Numbered from the stretch's first letter, positions 25,543 to 33,021 are shown. The stretch is 64,000 nucleotides of DNA from Aldehydirespirator sp965203635 (GCA_965203635.1 OZ241903.1:1550001-1614000), one strand, 5' to 3'. Notes: generated by a model from the sequence alone, not told the origin. A program made the numbers and translations.

Positions 25543-26115
25543 ATGGCTCCTCTGCGCATGGTGATCCTGGGCCGGCAGGGTTCGGGCAAGGGCACGCAAT
25601 CCGAGCGCCTGACAGACAGGTTCGGATGTGTGCATCTGTCCACGGGCGACGCCCTGCGGGCCGCGGTGGCGGCCGGCACCGAACTGGGCCGGCAGGCCAA
25701 GGCCATCATGGACGAAGGCGGGCTGGTAGGCGACGACATCATGAACGGGATCGTGCGCGACCGGCTGGCCCGCGACGACGTTGCGGAGGCCGGGGTGCTG
25801 CTCGACGGCTACCCGCGGACCGCCGATCAGGCCGACGCCCTGGAGGCCGTCCTGGACGAGGGGGGCCACCGTCTCGACGTGGCTCTGAACATCGACGTGC
25901 CCATCGCCGAGGTCACGGCCCGGATGCTGGATCGGGGCCGCTCCGACGACACTGGTGAGGCGATACAGCGCCGCCTGGAGCTGTATGAGGAGCAGACCGC
26001 TCCGCTGCGCGACTGGTTCGAGGCCCGCGGGCTGCTCGCCACCGTGGACGGTGTCGGCACGCCCGACGAAGTGTTCGAACGGGTGGTGGCAGCCGTTGAA
26101 CGAAGCCGCGGTTGA
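25543..26115 (+). CDS. adk: Adenylate kinase
   Basis: This 190-residue enzyme interconverts ATP + AMP and 2 ADP. The P-loop GRQGSGKGTQ is at residues 10-19. CVHLSTGDALRAAV and LLDGYPRTADQADAL (AMP-binding and core) follow. The LID segment is short (DRGRSDDTGEAIQRRL), with no zinc cysteines. It is 6 bp behind secY. The gene that often follows, map, is not present; a dispersed repeat sits there instead. Confidence 0.95.
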   Translation: MAPLRMVILGRQGSGKGTQSERLTDRFGCVHLSTGDALRAAVAAGTELGRQAKAIMDEGGLVGDDIMNGIVRDRLARDDVAEAGVLLDGYPRTADQADALEAVLDEGGHRLDVALNIDVPIAEVTARMLDRGRSDDTGEAIQRRLELYEEQTAPLRDWFEARGLLATVDGVGTPDEVFERVVAAVERSRG

Positions 26116-26146
26116 TCCGGGCTCCTCGACGCCAATGGTTGTGGTT

Positions 26147-26209
26147 TCCCGCTCTTGTTCGCTGCGCTCACGGGCCGCTCGGGCCACGGCTTCGCTTCGC
26201 TCAGCCTCT
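26147..26209 (-). repeat. Dispersed bipartite repeat, copy 2
   Basis: This minus-oriented copy lies in the adk-infA gap. Read on the minus strand it gives AGAGGC(T)GAGCG, GCCGTGGCCCGAGCGGCCCG and GCAGCGAACAAGAGCGGGA. The intervening middle is shorter than in the other copies. It can be read through as protein in several frames; these were not accepted as genes. Confidence 0.8.
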
Positions 26210-26309
26210 GGGGGTTGGATGGCCGGCCGGTCACAGATAGCGTTGCACTTCGGCCTTGGGCCGGTGCTGACGCGCGCCGACCGGGGCTCATCCCGCAGGA
26301 GGACAGACA

Positions 26310-26534
26310 CTGCCGAAGCCGAAAGAGGACGCGATCGTATTGGAGGGAACCGTCACGGAATCCCTTCCCAACGCCATGTTCCGCGTCGAACTCGAGAATG
26401 GCCATTACGTACTGGCCCACATCTCGGGCAAGATGCGGATGCACTACATCCGGATACTGCCCGGGGACCGCGTCCAAGTCGAGGTGACGCCGTACGACCT
26501 CCAGAGGGGCCGAATCACCTACCGCTACAAGTGA
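26310..26534 (+). CDS. infA: Translation initiation factor IF-1, apparent CTG start
   Basis: Homology-style reading gives PKPKEDAIVLEGTVTESLPN, the normal IF-1 N-terminus, but the codon before Pro2 is CTG (26310-26312), and no ATG, GTG or TTG is available nearby. AGGAGGA lies at 26297-26303, exactly 6 bases upstream of that CTG. The next standard start, TTG at 26340, would remove ten residues including the first beta strand and has no such ribosome-binding site. With CTG the protein is 74 residues, close to the usual 72-73. FRVELENGHYVLAHISGKMR and GDRVQVEVTPYD confirm IF-1. Confidence 0.9.
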   Translation: MPKPKEDAIVLEGTVTESLPNAMFRVELENGHYVLAHISGKMRMHYIRILPGDRVQVEVTPYDLQRGRITYRYK

Positions 26535-26551
26535 GCATCAACCAGCCATGA
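26531..26551 (+). other. Stop-start bridge between infA and rpmJ
   Basis: GTG at 26531 overlaps the infA stop (GTGA) and opens a six-residue ORF (MSINQP). Its TGA overlaps the rpmJ ATG (ATGA). It spans the gap exactly but resembles neither neighbour, so chance is possible. Confidence 0.3.
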
Positions 26552-26661
26552 AGGTCCGACCCAGCGTCAAGAAGATTTGCGACCGGTGCAAGGTCATCCG
26601 CCGGCGCGGGCGCGTCATGGTGATCTGCGACAACGCTCGACACAAGCAGAGGCAGGGCTGA
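26548..26661 (+). CDS. rpmJ: 50S ribosomal protein L36
   Basis: L36 (37 residues) is the smallest large-subunit protein. MKVRPSVKKICDRCKVIRRR and CDNARHKQRQG show the zinc-binding Cys3-His form (C11, C14, C27, H32). It is the expected gene between infA and rpsM. Its last bases, AGAGGCAGGGCTGAGATG, are imitated 37 bp downstream. Confidence 0.96.
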   Translation: MKVRPSVKKICDRCKVIRRRGRVMVICDNARHKQRQG

Positions 26662-26710
26662 GATGATCCGCGTCCCCGCACTCGAGAGGCTCCGCTGAGA
26701 TGGCGCGCAT
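26649..26710 (+). repeat. rpmJ-rpsM junction duplication with chimeric mini-ORF
   Basis: AGAGGCxxxGCTGAGATG followed by CGCxTCxCCG occurs twice with a 37-bp period. ATG at 26663 opens MIRVPALERLR, ending at a TGA one base before the rpsM ATG (26700). The N-terminus parallels S13 (MARIS) and the C-terminus parallels L36 (QRQG). The DNA identity is about 23 of 31 positions. Confidence 0.6.
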
Positions 26711-27077
26711 CTCCGGCGTAGACATCCCGCGCGAGAAGCGGGTGGAGATCTCCCTCACCTACATCTACGGGATCGGCCGAAGCACCGCGCAGCAGGTCTG
26801 CGAGGCCGCCGAGATCAACCCCGACACCAGGGTGCGCAACCTCACCGACGACGAGGTGGCGAAGCTCCGGGGCTTCATCGACGCCAACCTGCGGGTGGAG
26901 GGCGACCTGCGGCGCGCCGTCTCCCAGGACATCAAGCGGAAGATGGAGATCGGCTGCTACCAGGGCCTCCGTCACCGTCGCGGTCTTCCCGTGCGGGGTC
27001 AGCGGACCCATACCAATGCCCGCACCCGGAAGGGCCCGAAGCGGACCGTGGCCGGCAAGAAGAAGGTCAAGAAGTAG
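26700..27077 (+). CDS. rpsM: 30S ribosomal protein S13
   Basis: S13 (125 residues) forms inter-subunit bridges in the head. MARISGVDIPREKRVEISLT, YIYGIGRSTAQ and the C-terminal RGLPVRGQRTHTNARTRKGP are diagnostic. It is the first gene of the alpha operon proper; rpsK follows after 5 bp. Confidence 0.97.
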   Translation: MARISGVDIPREKRVEISLTYIYGIGRSTAQQVCEAAEINPDTRVRNLTDDEVAKLRGFIDANLRVEGDLRRAVSQDIKRKMEIGCYQGLRHRRGLPVRGQRTHTNARTRKGPKRTVAGKKKVKK

Positions 27078-27082
27078 GCGCA

Positions 27083-27481
27083 ATGGCGAAACCATCGTCG
27101 GACAGAAGGCGCACACGCAAGCGTGAACGCAAGAACGTGACGCACGGCGTGGCTCACATCAAGAGTTCGTTCAACAACACGATCATCACCATCACCGACC
27201 TTCAGGGCAACGTGATCTCGTGGGCCTCCGCGGGCAACGTCGGCTTCAAGGGCTCGCGCAAGTCCACGCCCTTCGCGGCGCAGATGGCCGCTGAGCAGGC
27301 CGCTCGCAAGGCGATGGAGCACGGCCTGCGCAAGGTCGACGTTCAGGTCAAGGGCCCGGGATCGGGTCGCGAGACCGCCATCCGGTCGCTTCAGAACATC
27401 GGCATCGACGTGACCGGCATAACCGACGTCACCCCGGTGCCCCACAACGGCTGCCGCCAGCCCAAGCGCAGAAGGGTCTGA
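27083..27481 (+). CDS. rpsK: 30S ribosomal protein S11
   Basis: S11 (132 residues) lies on the platform near the mRNA exit. GVAHIKSSFNNTIITITDLQ, SWASAGNVGFKGSRKSTPFA and the end DVTPVPHNGCRQPKRRRV are diagnostic. Its terminal TCTGACGTGTC is repeated 40 bp on. Confidence 0.97.
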   Translation: MAKPSSDRRRTRKRERKNVTHGVAHIKSSFNNTIITITDLQGNVISWASAGNVGFKGSRKSTPFAAQMAAEQAARKAMEHGLRKVDVQVKGPGSGRETAIRSLQNIGIDVTGITDVTPVPHNGCRQPKRRRV

Positions 27482-27530
27482 CGTGTCCCATAGCATCGCA
27501 TCCCGGGCGCGGAGACTCTGACGTGTCGCG
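27477..27530 (+). repeat. rpsK-rpsD junction duplication with chimeric mini-ORF
   Basis: TCTGACGTGTC occurs at both stop-start joints with a 40-bp period. GTG at 27483 opens a 12-residue ORF, MSHSIASRARRL, ending one base before the rpsD GTG (27523). It begins MS like S4 and ends RRL where S11 ends RRV. Confidence 0.6.
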
Positions 27531-28140
27531 CTATACCGGACCCAAGGCGCGCGTGTCGCGCCGTCTCAACACGAACATCTGGGGCACCAAGGGCGAGGCG
27601 ATCGCCCTCGACCGGCGGCCCTACCCACCGGGAGAGCGTGGTCGATCCCGGCGGCGCAGCACCGCCTCGGAGTTCCTGGTGCAGATGCAGGAGAAGCAGA
27701 AGGCTCGCCACACCTACGGGCTGACCGAGCGCCAGTTCCGCAATCTGTTCGCCGAGGCCAGCCGCCGCCAGGGCGTCACCGGCGAGAACATGCTTCAGTT
27801 CCTGGAGCTGCGCCTCGACAACTTCGTCTACCGCATGGGCTGGGGCGCCACCCGTCCCCAGGCCCGCCAGCTGGTCAACCACGGCCATGTCAACGTGAAC
27901 GGGTCCCGGGTGACGATCCCCAGCTACCGGCTGCGCAAGGGGGATGTCGTCGACTTGCGGACCAAGATCCGCGGCTCGGCCACCGTCCAGTGGAACGTGG
28001 ACGTGCTCGATCGCACCCCGCCCGCATGGATCGACCGCGGTGAGGACAACTTCGCCGCCACGGTGCGTGAGCTGCCCATCCGGGAGCAGATCGACGTACC
28101 GATCCGCGAGCAGCTCATCGTCGAGCTCTATTCCAAGTAG
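27523..28140 (+). CDS. rpsD: 30S ribosomal protein S4
   Basis: S4 (205 residues) nucleates 5'-domain assembly. The GTG start gives MSRYTGPKARVSRRL. The S4 RNA-binding domain LELRLDNFVYRMGWGATRPQ, then ARQLVNHGHVNVNGSRVTIP, is clear. The end ELIVELYSK is imitated 37 bp downstream. In enterobacteria S4 represses the alpha operon. Confidence 0.97.
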   Translation: MSRYTGPKARVSRRLNTNIWGTKGEAIALDRRPYPPGERGRSRRRSTASEFLVQMQEKQKARHTYGLTERQFRNLFAEASRRQGVTGENMLQFLELRLDNFVYRMGWGATRPQARQLVNHGHVNVNGSRVTIPSYRLRKGDVVDLRTKIRGSATVQWNVDVLDRTPPAWIDRGEDNFAATVRELPIREQIDVPIREQLIVELYSK

Positions 28141-28177
28141 CCGAGAACTTGTACACCGAGTCCTGTACTCCAAGTAA
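28129..28177 (+). repeat. rpsD-rpoA junction duplication, apparently decayed
   Basis: TACTCCAAGTAA (ending 28177) echoes the rpsD end TATTCCAAGTAG (ending 28140), a 37-bp period. The frame reads LVHRVLYSK-stop, with CTTGTA matching codons 2-3 of rpoA, but no start codon is present (GAA stands where ATG would be). It appears to be a broken member of the mini-ORF series. Confidence 0.45.
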
Positions 28178-28215
28178 CCCTTACTCGGACTGACGCACGA
28201 GAGGCGAGGATTTCC

Positions 28216-29160
28216 ATGCTTGTAATGCAGCGCCCGACCGTCGAAGTCCTCGAGTCGGCCGACGGCAATCGACAGCGGTTCGCGATCGGCCCCCTCGAGC
28301 CCGGCTTCGGCCATACGCTCGGCAACTCGCTGAGGCGCACGCTGCTGTCGTCGATCCCGGGGGCCGCGGTGACCCAGGTTCGCTTCGACAGTGCCCTGCA
28401 CGAGTTCGCCACCATCTCCGGCGTGGCCGAGGATGTCACCGACATCATCTTGAACCTGAAGGACCTGGTGCTGGTGGTGCTGTGCGAGGAGCCGGTGACG
28501 CTGAGACTCGACGCGCGCGGCCCGGCCGACGTCACCGCGAGCGACATCCAGCGTCACCCCGACGTCGAGATCCTCAACCCGGAGGCTCCGATCGCCACGC
28601 TCAACCACTCCGGCCGCCTGGCGGTCGACATCACCGTGGCCCGGGGCCGCGGCTACGTGTCGGCCGAGGAGAACAAGGAGCTGACCGCAGCCATCGGGGT
28701 GATTCCCGTCGACTCGATCTATTCCCCCGTTCGGCGGGTCTCGTTCAACGTGGACGCCACCCGGGTCGAGCAGTCCACCGACTACGACCTGCTGGTGCTC
28801 GAAGTCGAGACTGACGGGTCGATCTCCCCGACCGACGCGATGGCCTCCGCCGGCGCCACGCTGCGAAGCCTCATCCAGCTGGTCGAGGAGATGAGCGACG
28901 ACCCGCGGGGCCTGGAACTGGGCGAGATCGTGTCGCCGACCCAGCCCGACGCCGAGGCGGAGCTGATGGTGGACGACCTCGAGCTGACCGAGCGCCCCCG
29001 CAACTGCCTGAAGCGGGCCCAGATCAACACGCTGAACGAGCTGCTGGAACAGACCCCCGACGACCTGCTGGCCATCACGAACTTCGGAGAGAAGAGCCTC
29101 GACGAGGTCGTGGCCAAGCTCGACGAGCGCGGCCTGTCGCTGCGGGGAGGCGCGGGCTGA
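28216..29160 (+). CDS. rpoA: DNA-directed RNA polymerase subunit alpha
   Basis: The alpha subunit (314 residues) dimerises to assemble polymerase and contacts activators and UP elements through its C-terminal domain. The N-terminal domain shows FAIGPLEPGFGHTLGNSLRR and TLLSSIPGAAVTQVRFD. The C-terminal domain shows RNCLKRAQINTLNELLEQTP and NFGEKSLDEVVAKL. GAGAGGCGAGGA precedes the ATG. It has the standard alpha-operon position between rpsD and rplQ. Confidence 0.98.
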   Translation: MLVMQRPTVEVLESADGNRQRFAIGPLEPGFGHTLGNSLRRTLLSSIPGAAVTQVRFDSALHEFATISGVAEDVTDIILNLKDLVLVVLCEEPVTLRLDARGPADVTASDIQRHPDVEILNPEAPIATLNHSGRLAVDITVARGRGYVSAEENKELTAAIGVIPVDSIYSPVRRVSFNVDATRVEQSTDYDLLVLEVETDGSISPTDAMASAGATLRSLIQLVEEMSDDPRGLELGEIVSPTQPDAEAELMVDDLELTERPRNCLKRAQINTLNELLEQTPDDLLAITNFGEKSLDEVVAKLDERGLSLRGGAG

Positions 29161-29161
29161 G

Positions 29162-29515
29162 ATGCCGGGCCGTCCCCGCAAGGGTCGCCGCTTCGGCGGC
29201 AGCAGCCGCCATCAGAAGCTGATGATGGCGAACCTGGTGGCGTCGCTGATCGCGGCGGAGGGCATCACCACCACCGAGGCCAAGGCCAAAGCGGTGCGCC
29301 CCGTTGCCGAGAAGATGATCACCAAGGCCCGCCGTGGTGGCGTGCACAATCATCGGCAGGTGGTGAAGTTCCTGGGCGACCGGGAGATGGCGTCCAAGCT
29401 CTTCGATGAGATCGGTCCTCGCTACCTCGATCGTCCCGGGGGTTACACACGCATCGTCAAGCTCGGGCCTCGCCACGGCGACAACGCTCCCATGGCGCGC
29501 ATCGAGCTCGTCTGA
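29162..29515 (+). CDS. rplQ: 50S ribosomal protein L17
   Basis: L17 (117 residues) is near the tunnel exit. PGRPRKGRRFGGSSRHQKLM, LIAAEGITTTEAKAKAVRPV and GGYTRIVKLGPRHGDNAPMA are diagnostic. It begins one base after the rpoA stop. Confidence 0.97.
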   Translation: MPGRPRKGRRFGGSSRHQKLMMANLVASLIAAEGITTTEAKAKAVRPVAEKMITKARRGGVHNHRQVVKFLGDREMASKLFDEIGPRYLDRPGGYTRIVKLGPRHGDNAPMARIELV

Positions 29516-29541
29516 GAGGCCCGGCCGACCGGAGCCCGTAG

Positions 29542-30342
29542 TTGTCTGGGGGCGATAGTCCGGTCGGTGTCGTCCGCATGCGGATGACCGTGGCGTACGA
29601 CGGCTCCAACTTCCACGGATTCGCCCGCAATGAGGGCGTTTCCACCGTCGCCGGAACCCTCGGCGACGCTCTGAGCAGCGTGCTGGGCCACCCCGTTGAT
29701 CTCGTGTGCGCGGGACGGACCGACCGCGGTGTGCACGCCCGGGCCCAGGTGGTGTCCTTCGACGCCGACGTGGAGCGGGCTGATCCGGTCCGGCTGGTGC
29801 GGTCCATCAACCGCATGTGCGGTCCGTCCATCTCCGTGTCGAGGGCCAGCGTGGTCTCCGGCGGCTTCGACGCCCGGCGCTCGTGCACCGGCCGGGTCTA
29901 CCGCTACCGGGTGCTCAACTCGCCTGTGCCCAATCCGCTGGTGGGCCGCCTGTGCTGGCATGTTGAGCACCCCCTGGATCTGCGGGCCATGCGCACCGCC
30001 GCCGACCGGCTGTTGGGCGACCACGACTTCAGCTCCTTCTGCCGCCGCAATCCCTCGCATCCCGACCAGTCGATGGTGCGCACGGTGCGGCGGGCCGTGT
30101 GGTGGCTCGAGGGCGATGTCGCGGTGTTCGAGATCGAGGCCAGCTCGTTCTGCCACCAGATGGTGCGTTCGCTGGTAGCCCTGCTGGTGTCGGTGGGCCT
30201 GGGCCGGCACAAGCCCTCCGACGTGGGCACGATCATCGCGGCCCGCGACCGCGGCGCGGCGCCCTCGCCGGCCCCTCCCGCCGGCCTCGTGCTCTGGGCC
30301 GCCCTCTACGACCGCAGCATCCAGGGATCCGAGCGTTCCTAG
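29542..30342 (+). CDS. truA: tRNA pseudouridine(38-40) synthase
   Basis: TruA (266 residues from TTG) isomerises uridines 38-40 in tRNA anticodon stems. The catalytic motif is GRTDRGVHARAQV, with the nucleophilic Asp. MRMTVAYDGSNFHGFARNEG and SSFCRRNPSHPDQ also fit. The TTG at 29542 has GGAG seven bases upstream; ATG at 29578 (MRMTVAYDG) is the alternative and is closer to family starts. The gene normally lies between rplQ and rplM in actinobacteria, as here. Confidence 0.93.
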   Translation: MSGGDSPVGVVRMRMTVAYDGSNFHGFARNEGVSTVAGTLGDALSSVLGHPVDLVCAGRTDRGVHARAQVVSFDADVERADPVRLVRSINRMCGPSISVSRASVVSGGFDARRSCTGRVYRYRVLNSPVPNPLVGRLCWHVEHPLDLRAMRTAADRLLGDHDFSSFCRRNPSHPDQSMVRTVRRAVWWLEGDVAVFEIEASSFCHQMVRSLVALLVSVGLGRHKPSDVGTIIAARDRGAAPSPAPPAGLVLWAALYDRSIQGSERS

Positions 30343-30430
30343 AGGCCGAGCGAATAGGTGCGCGAGTCCGGCCCATACGGGCGAGGCCGTGGCCCGAGCG
30401 GCCCGTGAGCGCAGCGAACAAGAGCGGGAA
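30341..30430 (+). repeat. Dispersed bipartite repeat, copy 3
   Basis: This plus-oriented copy starts at the truA stop codon, as copy 1 starts at the phosphatase stop. The left part is AGAGGCCGAGCGAATAGG. The core at about 30379-30430 includes GCGAGGCCGTGGCCCGAGCG and GTGAGCGCAGCGAACAAGAG. A candidate rplM promoter begins 18 bp beyond it. Confidence 0.8.
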
Positions 30431-30447
30431 TGACAGCGCTTCGGGGA

Positions 30448-30476
30448 TTGTCGTTTGCCGGGCTCGGTCCTAGCCT
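30448..30476 (+). promoter_or_regulatory. Candidate promoter for rplM-rpsI
   Basis: TTGTCG (30448-30453), 17 bp, TAGCCT (30471-30476). It lies after the repeat and about 75 bp before the rplM start. The spacing is ideal and the sequence moderate. Assigned by pattern only. Confidence 0.4.
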
Positions 30477-30551
30477 GAGATGCCGGTCTGTGCGACGGCC
30501 CGTACTGACGGCGCGGGCCCCAGCCGAGCGAAGGAACCGACGGGAGCGAAC

Positions 30552-30998
30552 GTGGCGACCTACAGCCCCAAAGCCTCTGAGATCGAGCGCAGCTGGCACC
30601 TCGTCGACGCCGAGGGCATGGTCCTCGGCCGGCTCGCCACCGAGGTCGCGACGCTGCTGCGGGGCAAGCACAAGCCCACCTTCGCCCCCCACATCGACAC
30701 CGGGGACCATGTGGTGATCATAAACGCCGACAAGGTCGTGCTCACCGCGGGCAAGGCCGACTCCAAGCTGGTCTACCGCCACTCCGGCTACCCCGGGGGC
30801 CTACGCACCGAGACCTATGGATCCAAGCTGGCCCGCCGTCCCGATGAGGCCGTGCGGGACACAATCCGGGGGATGCTGCCCAAGACGAGGCTGGGACGGG
30901 CCCAGATCCGCAAGCTGAAGGTCTACGCCGGACCCACCCACCCCCACGCCGCCCAGAAGCCCCAGCCCTTCGCCATCGAGCACGCTCGGGCCCGATGA
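30552..30998 (+). CDS. rplM: 50S ribosomal protein L13
   Basis: L13 (148 residues) is an early large-subunit assembly protein. The GTG at 30552, with GGGAG upstream, gives MATYSPKASEIERSWHLVDA, the expected start; an ATG at 30480 would add an atypical leader. HSGYPGGLRTETYGSKLARR and the C-terminal KLKVYAGPTHPHAAQKPQPF are diagnostic. It is followed by a chain of overlapping mini-ORFs to rpsI. Confidence 0.97.
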   Translation: MATYSPKASEIERSWHLVDAEGMVLGRLATEVATLLRGKHKPTFAPHIDTGDHVVIINADKVVLTAGKADSKLVYRHSGYPGGLRTETYGSKLARRPDEAVRDTIRGMLPKTRLGRAQIRKLKVYAGPTHPHAAQKPQPFAIEHARAR

Positions 30999-31045
30999 CG
31001 TGGATGGGGAGACGGCGATGACGGAATCATTGAGGTGATCTGACA
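30993..31045 (+). repeat. rplM-rpsI junction: chain of overlapping mini-ORFs
   Basis: CGATGACG recurs at 30993 and 31016. ATG at 30995 overlaps the rplM stop and encodes MTWMGRRR. Its stop overlaps ATG 31018, which encodes MTESLR. The rpsI ATG (31046) starts MTAP. Both mini-ORFs begin MT like S9 and end in Arg like L13 (ARAR). Confidence 0.5.
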
Positions 31046-31438
31046 ATGACTGCACCGCTCGTGCAAGCAACTGGACGTCGCAAGCGGTCCGTGGCCCGAG
31101 TCCGGCTCCGGACGGGGGCCGGGACGATCACGATAAACGGCCGCACGTCCGAGGATTACTTCCCGTCGCGGACCCACCAGATGATGATCGTCGAACCGTT
31201 GACCGCGACCGCCACCGAGGGTCGCTACGACGTGGACGCCACCATTCACGGCGGAGGGTCCAGCGGTCAGGCCGGTGCGCTTCGCCTGGGCATCTCCCGG
31301 GGGCTGGTCGAGGTGGAGCCCGAGTTGCGGGACACGCTCAAGAGGGGCGGCTACCTCACCCGCGACCCGCGCAAGAAGGAAGCGAAGAAGTACGGCCTCA
31401 AGAAGGCACGCAAGGCACCGCAGTACAGCAAGCGCTGA
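31046..31438 (+). CDS. rpsI: 30S ribosomal protein S9
   Basis: S9 (130 residues) reaches the P-site with its C-terminal Lys-Arg tail. QATGRRKRSVARVRLRTGAG, GGGSSGQAGALRLGISRGLV and the end KKARKAPQYSKR are diagnostic. Confidence 0.97.
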   Translation: MTAPLVQATGRRKRSVARVRLRTGAGTITINGRTSEDYFPSRTHQMMIVEPLTATATEGRYDVDATIHGGGSSGQAGALRLGISRGLVEVEPELRDTLKRGGYLTRDPRKKEAKKYGLKKARKAPQYSKR

Positions 31439-31464
31439 CCGCGGAACGCGGCACTGGGCGCCGG

Positions 31465-31562
31465 ATGGCGCACGCCGCCGTGGGCTCGGTGTCGGCGTCG
31501 GGAAGCGCGGGGAGACAGGAATGATGGCCGCGCCGGGCCGTACCACCGGGACGGCGGCATGA
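31465..31562 (+). other. Two overlapping mini-ORFs between rpsI and glmM
   Basis: ATG at 31465 encodes 19 residues (MAHAAVGSVSASGSAGRQE). Its stop overlaps ATG 31521, which encodes 13 residues (MMAAPGRTTGTAA). That stop overlaps the glmM ATG (31559). They resemble neither neighbour clearly. GGGGAGACAGGA at 31509-31520 may serve as ribosome-binding site for the second one. Confidence 0.35.
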
Positions 31563-32911
31563 CCCTGACCTTCGGCACCGACGGGGTGCGCGGCGACGCT
31601 CGCGGCGAGCTGACGGCCGAGTTCGTCGAGGCGCTGGGCCGGGCCGCGGCCGGGGTCCTGGGGGCCGAGAGGTTCGCGGTGGGTCGCGACACCAGGGCTT
31701 CGGGGCCGGGCCTCGTCGAAGCCCTGCGCCGGGGCGTGCAGCGGGCCGGAGGGTCGGTCGTCGACCTGGGCGTGGTGCCCACCCCGGCGGTGGCCCGCTG
31801 GTGCGACGAGGAGCAAGTCGCGGGAGCGGTGGTCTCGGCGTCGCACAATCCGTGGCACGACAACGGCGTGAAACTGTTCGCGCCCGGGGGCCGCAAGCTC
31901 AGCGACGAGGCTCAAGACGAGATAGAGCGCCGCCTCGCGGCCGCGGGCGGGCGGGCAGGCTCGGTCGAGGCGACTGCTCCAGTTGCCGTGGACCAGCCGC
32001 CGGACTGTGGCGACTTGGCTCGCCGCCGCCACATCCGGGCCGTGGTCGCGAGCCTCGACGGGCGCGACCTGGTGGGGCTGCGGGTGGTGGTCGACGCGGC
32101 CAACGGCGCCGCGTACCGCGGCGCGCCCGAGTGCCTGAGCGGCTTGGGCGCCGATGTGGAGACGATCCACGCTGATCCCGACGGCTACAACATCAATGAT
32201 GGGTGCGGATCGCTGCACCCCGAGAGCCTGCAAGCCGCGGTGGTGGCGTCGGGCGCCGACGCCGGCCTCGCCTTCGACGGCGACGCCGACCGCGTGCTGG
32301 CAGTTGACGCGGGCGGGGACCTCACCGATGGGGACCAGATCCTGGCGGTGTGCGCTCTTGACCGAGCCGGACGTGGGCAGCTGGTCGGGGGAGCCGTGGT
32401 GACAACGGTGATGGCCAACCTGGGTCTGCGCCGGTCCCTGGCCGCGCACGGCATCGGCGTGGTCGAGACGCCGGTCGGCGATCGCCATGTGCTGAGTGCG
32501 TTGGAGGACGGGGGCCTGGTGCTCGGTGGGGAGCAGTCCGGACACCTGATCTTCCGCGATCTGGCCACCACCGGCGACGGCCTGCTCACCGCGGTGCAGT
32601 TGCTGGACGCGGTCAAGCGCTCCGGTCGCAACCTGCGCGACCTCGCTGCCGCAGCAATGACCCGCATGCCGCAGGTGCTGCTGGGGGTGCCGCTGCCGGC
32701 GGTGGCCCGGTCCGCCGACCTCGACGCCGCTCTGGGTCCGATCGCGGCCGATGCCGCGGCCCGCCTCGGAGACTCGGGTCGGGTGCTGGTGCGCCCCTCG
32801 GGCACCGAGCCACTGGTGCGGGTGATGGTGGAGGCGGCCGACCTGGAGACGGCCAGAGCCGAGGCCGAGCAACTCTCGGCGAGCGTCGCGGAGGCTCTGT
32901 CGTCCCAATGA
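31559..32911 (+). CDS. glmM: Phosphoglucosamine mutase
   Basis: GlmM (450 residues) converts glucosamine-6-phosphate to glucosamine-1-phosphate for UDP-GlcNAc and peptidoglycan. FGTDGVRGDARGELTAEFVE opens domain 1. The phosphoserine loop is VSASHNPWHDNGVK, the metal loop is FDGDADRVLAVD, the sugar loop is GGEQSGHLIF and the phosphate loop is VRPSGTEPLVRVMVE. It starts in overlap with a mini-ORF and precedes the GlmS-like gene. Confidence 0.97.
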   Translation: MTLTFGTDGVRGDARGELTAEFVEALGRAAAGVLGAERFAVGRDTRASGPGLVEALRRGVQRAGGSVVDLGVVPTPAVARWCDEEQVAGAVVSASHNPWHDNGVKLFAPGGRKLSDEAQDEIERRLAAAGGRAGSVEATAPVAVDQPPDCGDLARRRHIRAVVASLDGRDLVGLRVVVDAANGAAYRGAPECLSGLGADVETIHADPDGYNINDGCGSLHPESLQAAVVASGADAGLAFDGDADRVLAVDAGGDLTDGDQILAVCALDRAGRGQLVGGAVVTTVMANLGLRRSLAAHGIGVVETPVGDRHVLSALEDGGLVLGGEQSGHLIFRDLATTGDGLLTAVQLLDAVKRSGRNLRDLAAAAMTRMPQVLLGVPLPAVARSADLDAALGPIAADAAARLGDSGRVLVRPSGTEPLVRVMVEAADLETARAEAEQLSASVAEALSSQ

Positions 32912-33021
32912 GATCTCGGGAGACTTTCGTGTGGTGTGTAGGGGGTAATCAACCCGAGATTCTGACGCGGGCGTCCCGTCGGTCGATTTTGGCGGCCCTG
33001 ATGCCGGAGGCTCTGGCCTGA
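32908..33021 (+). CDS. 37-residue ORF bridging glmM and the glmS-like gene
   Basis: ATG at 32908 overlaps the glmM stop (ATGA), and the TGA at 33019-33021 is one base before the next gene's ATG. The end, CCGGAGGCTCTGGCC, copies the glmM tail GCGGAGGCTCTGTCG in the same frame (PEALA versus AEALSS). An inverted repeat, ATCTCGGG (32913-32920) and CCCGAGAT (32953-32960), lies inside it. It may be a coupling leader rather than a functional peptide. Confidence 0.4.
   Translation: MRSRETFVWCVGGNQPEILTRASRRSILAALMPEALA

Noticed and set aside
23311..26310. 999-codon open frame on the minus strand opposite rpmD-adk
   Set aside because: It is antisense to clear ribosomal and secY genes, low in stop codons only because of high GC, and not protein-like.
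26147..26480. Short ORFs across the dispersed repeat upstream of infA
   Set aside because: The same translated pieces recur wherever the repeat occurs. They are products of the repeat, not genes.
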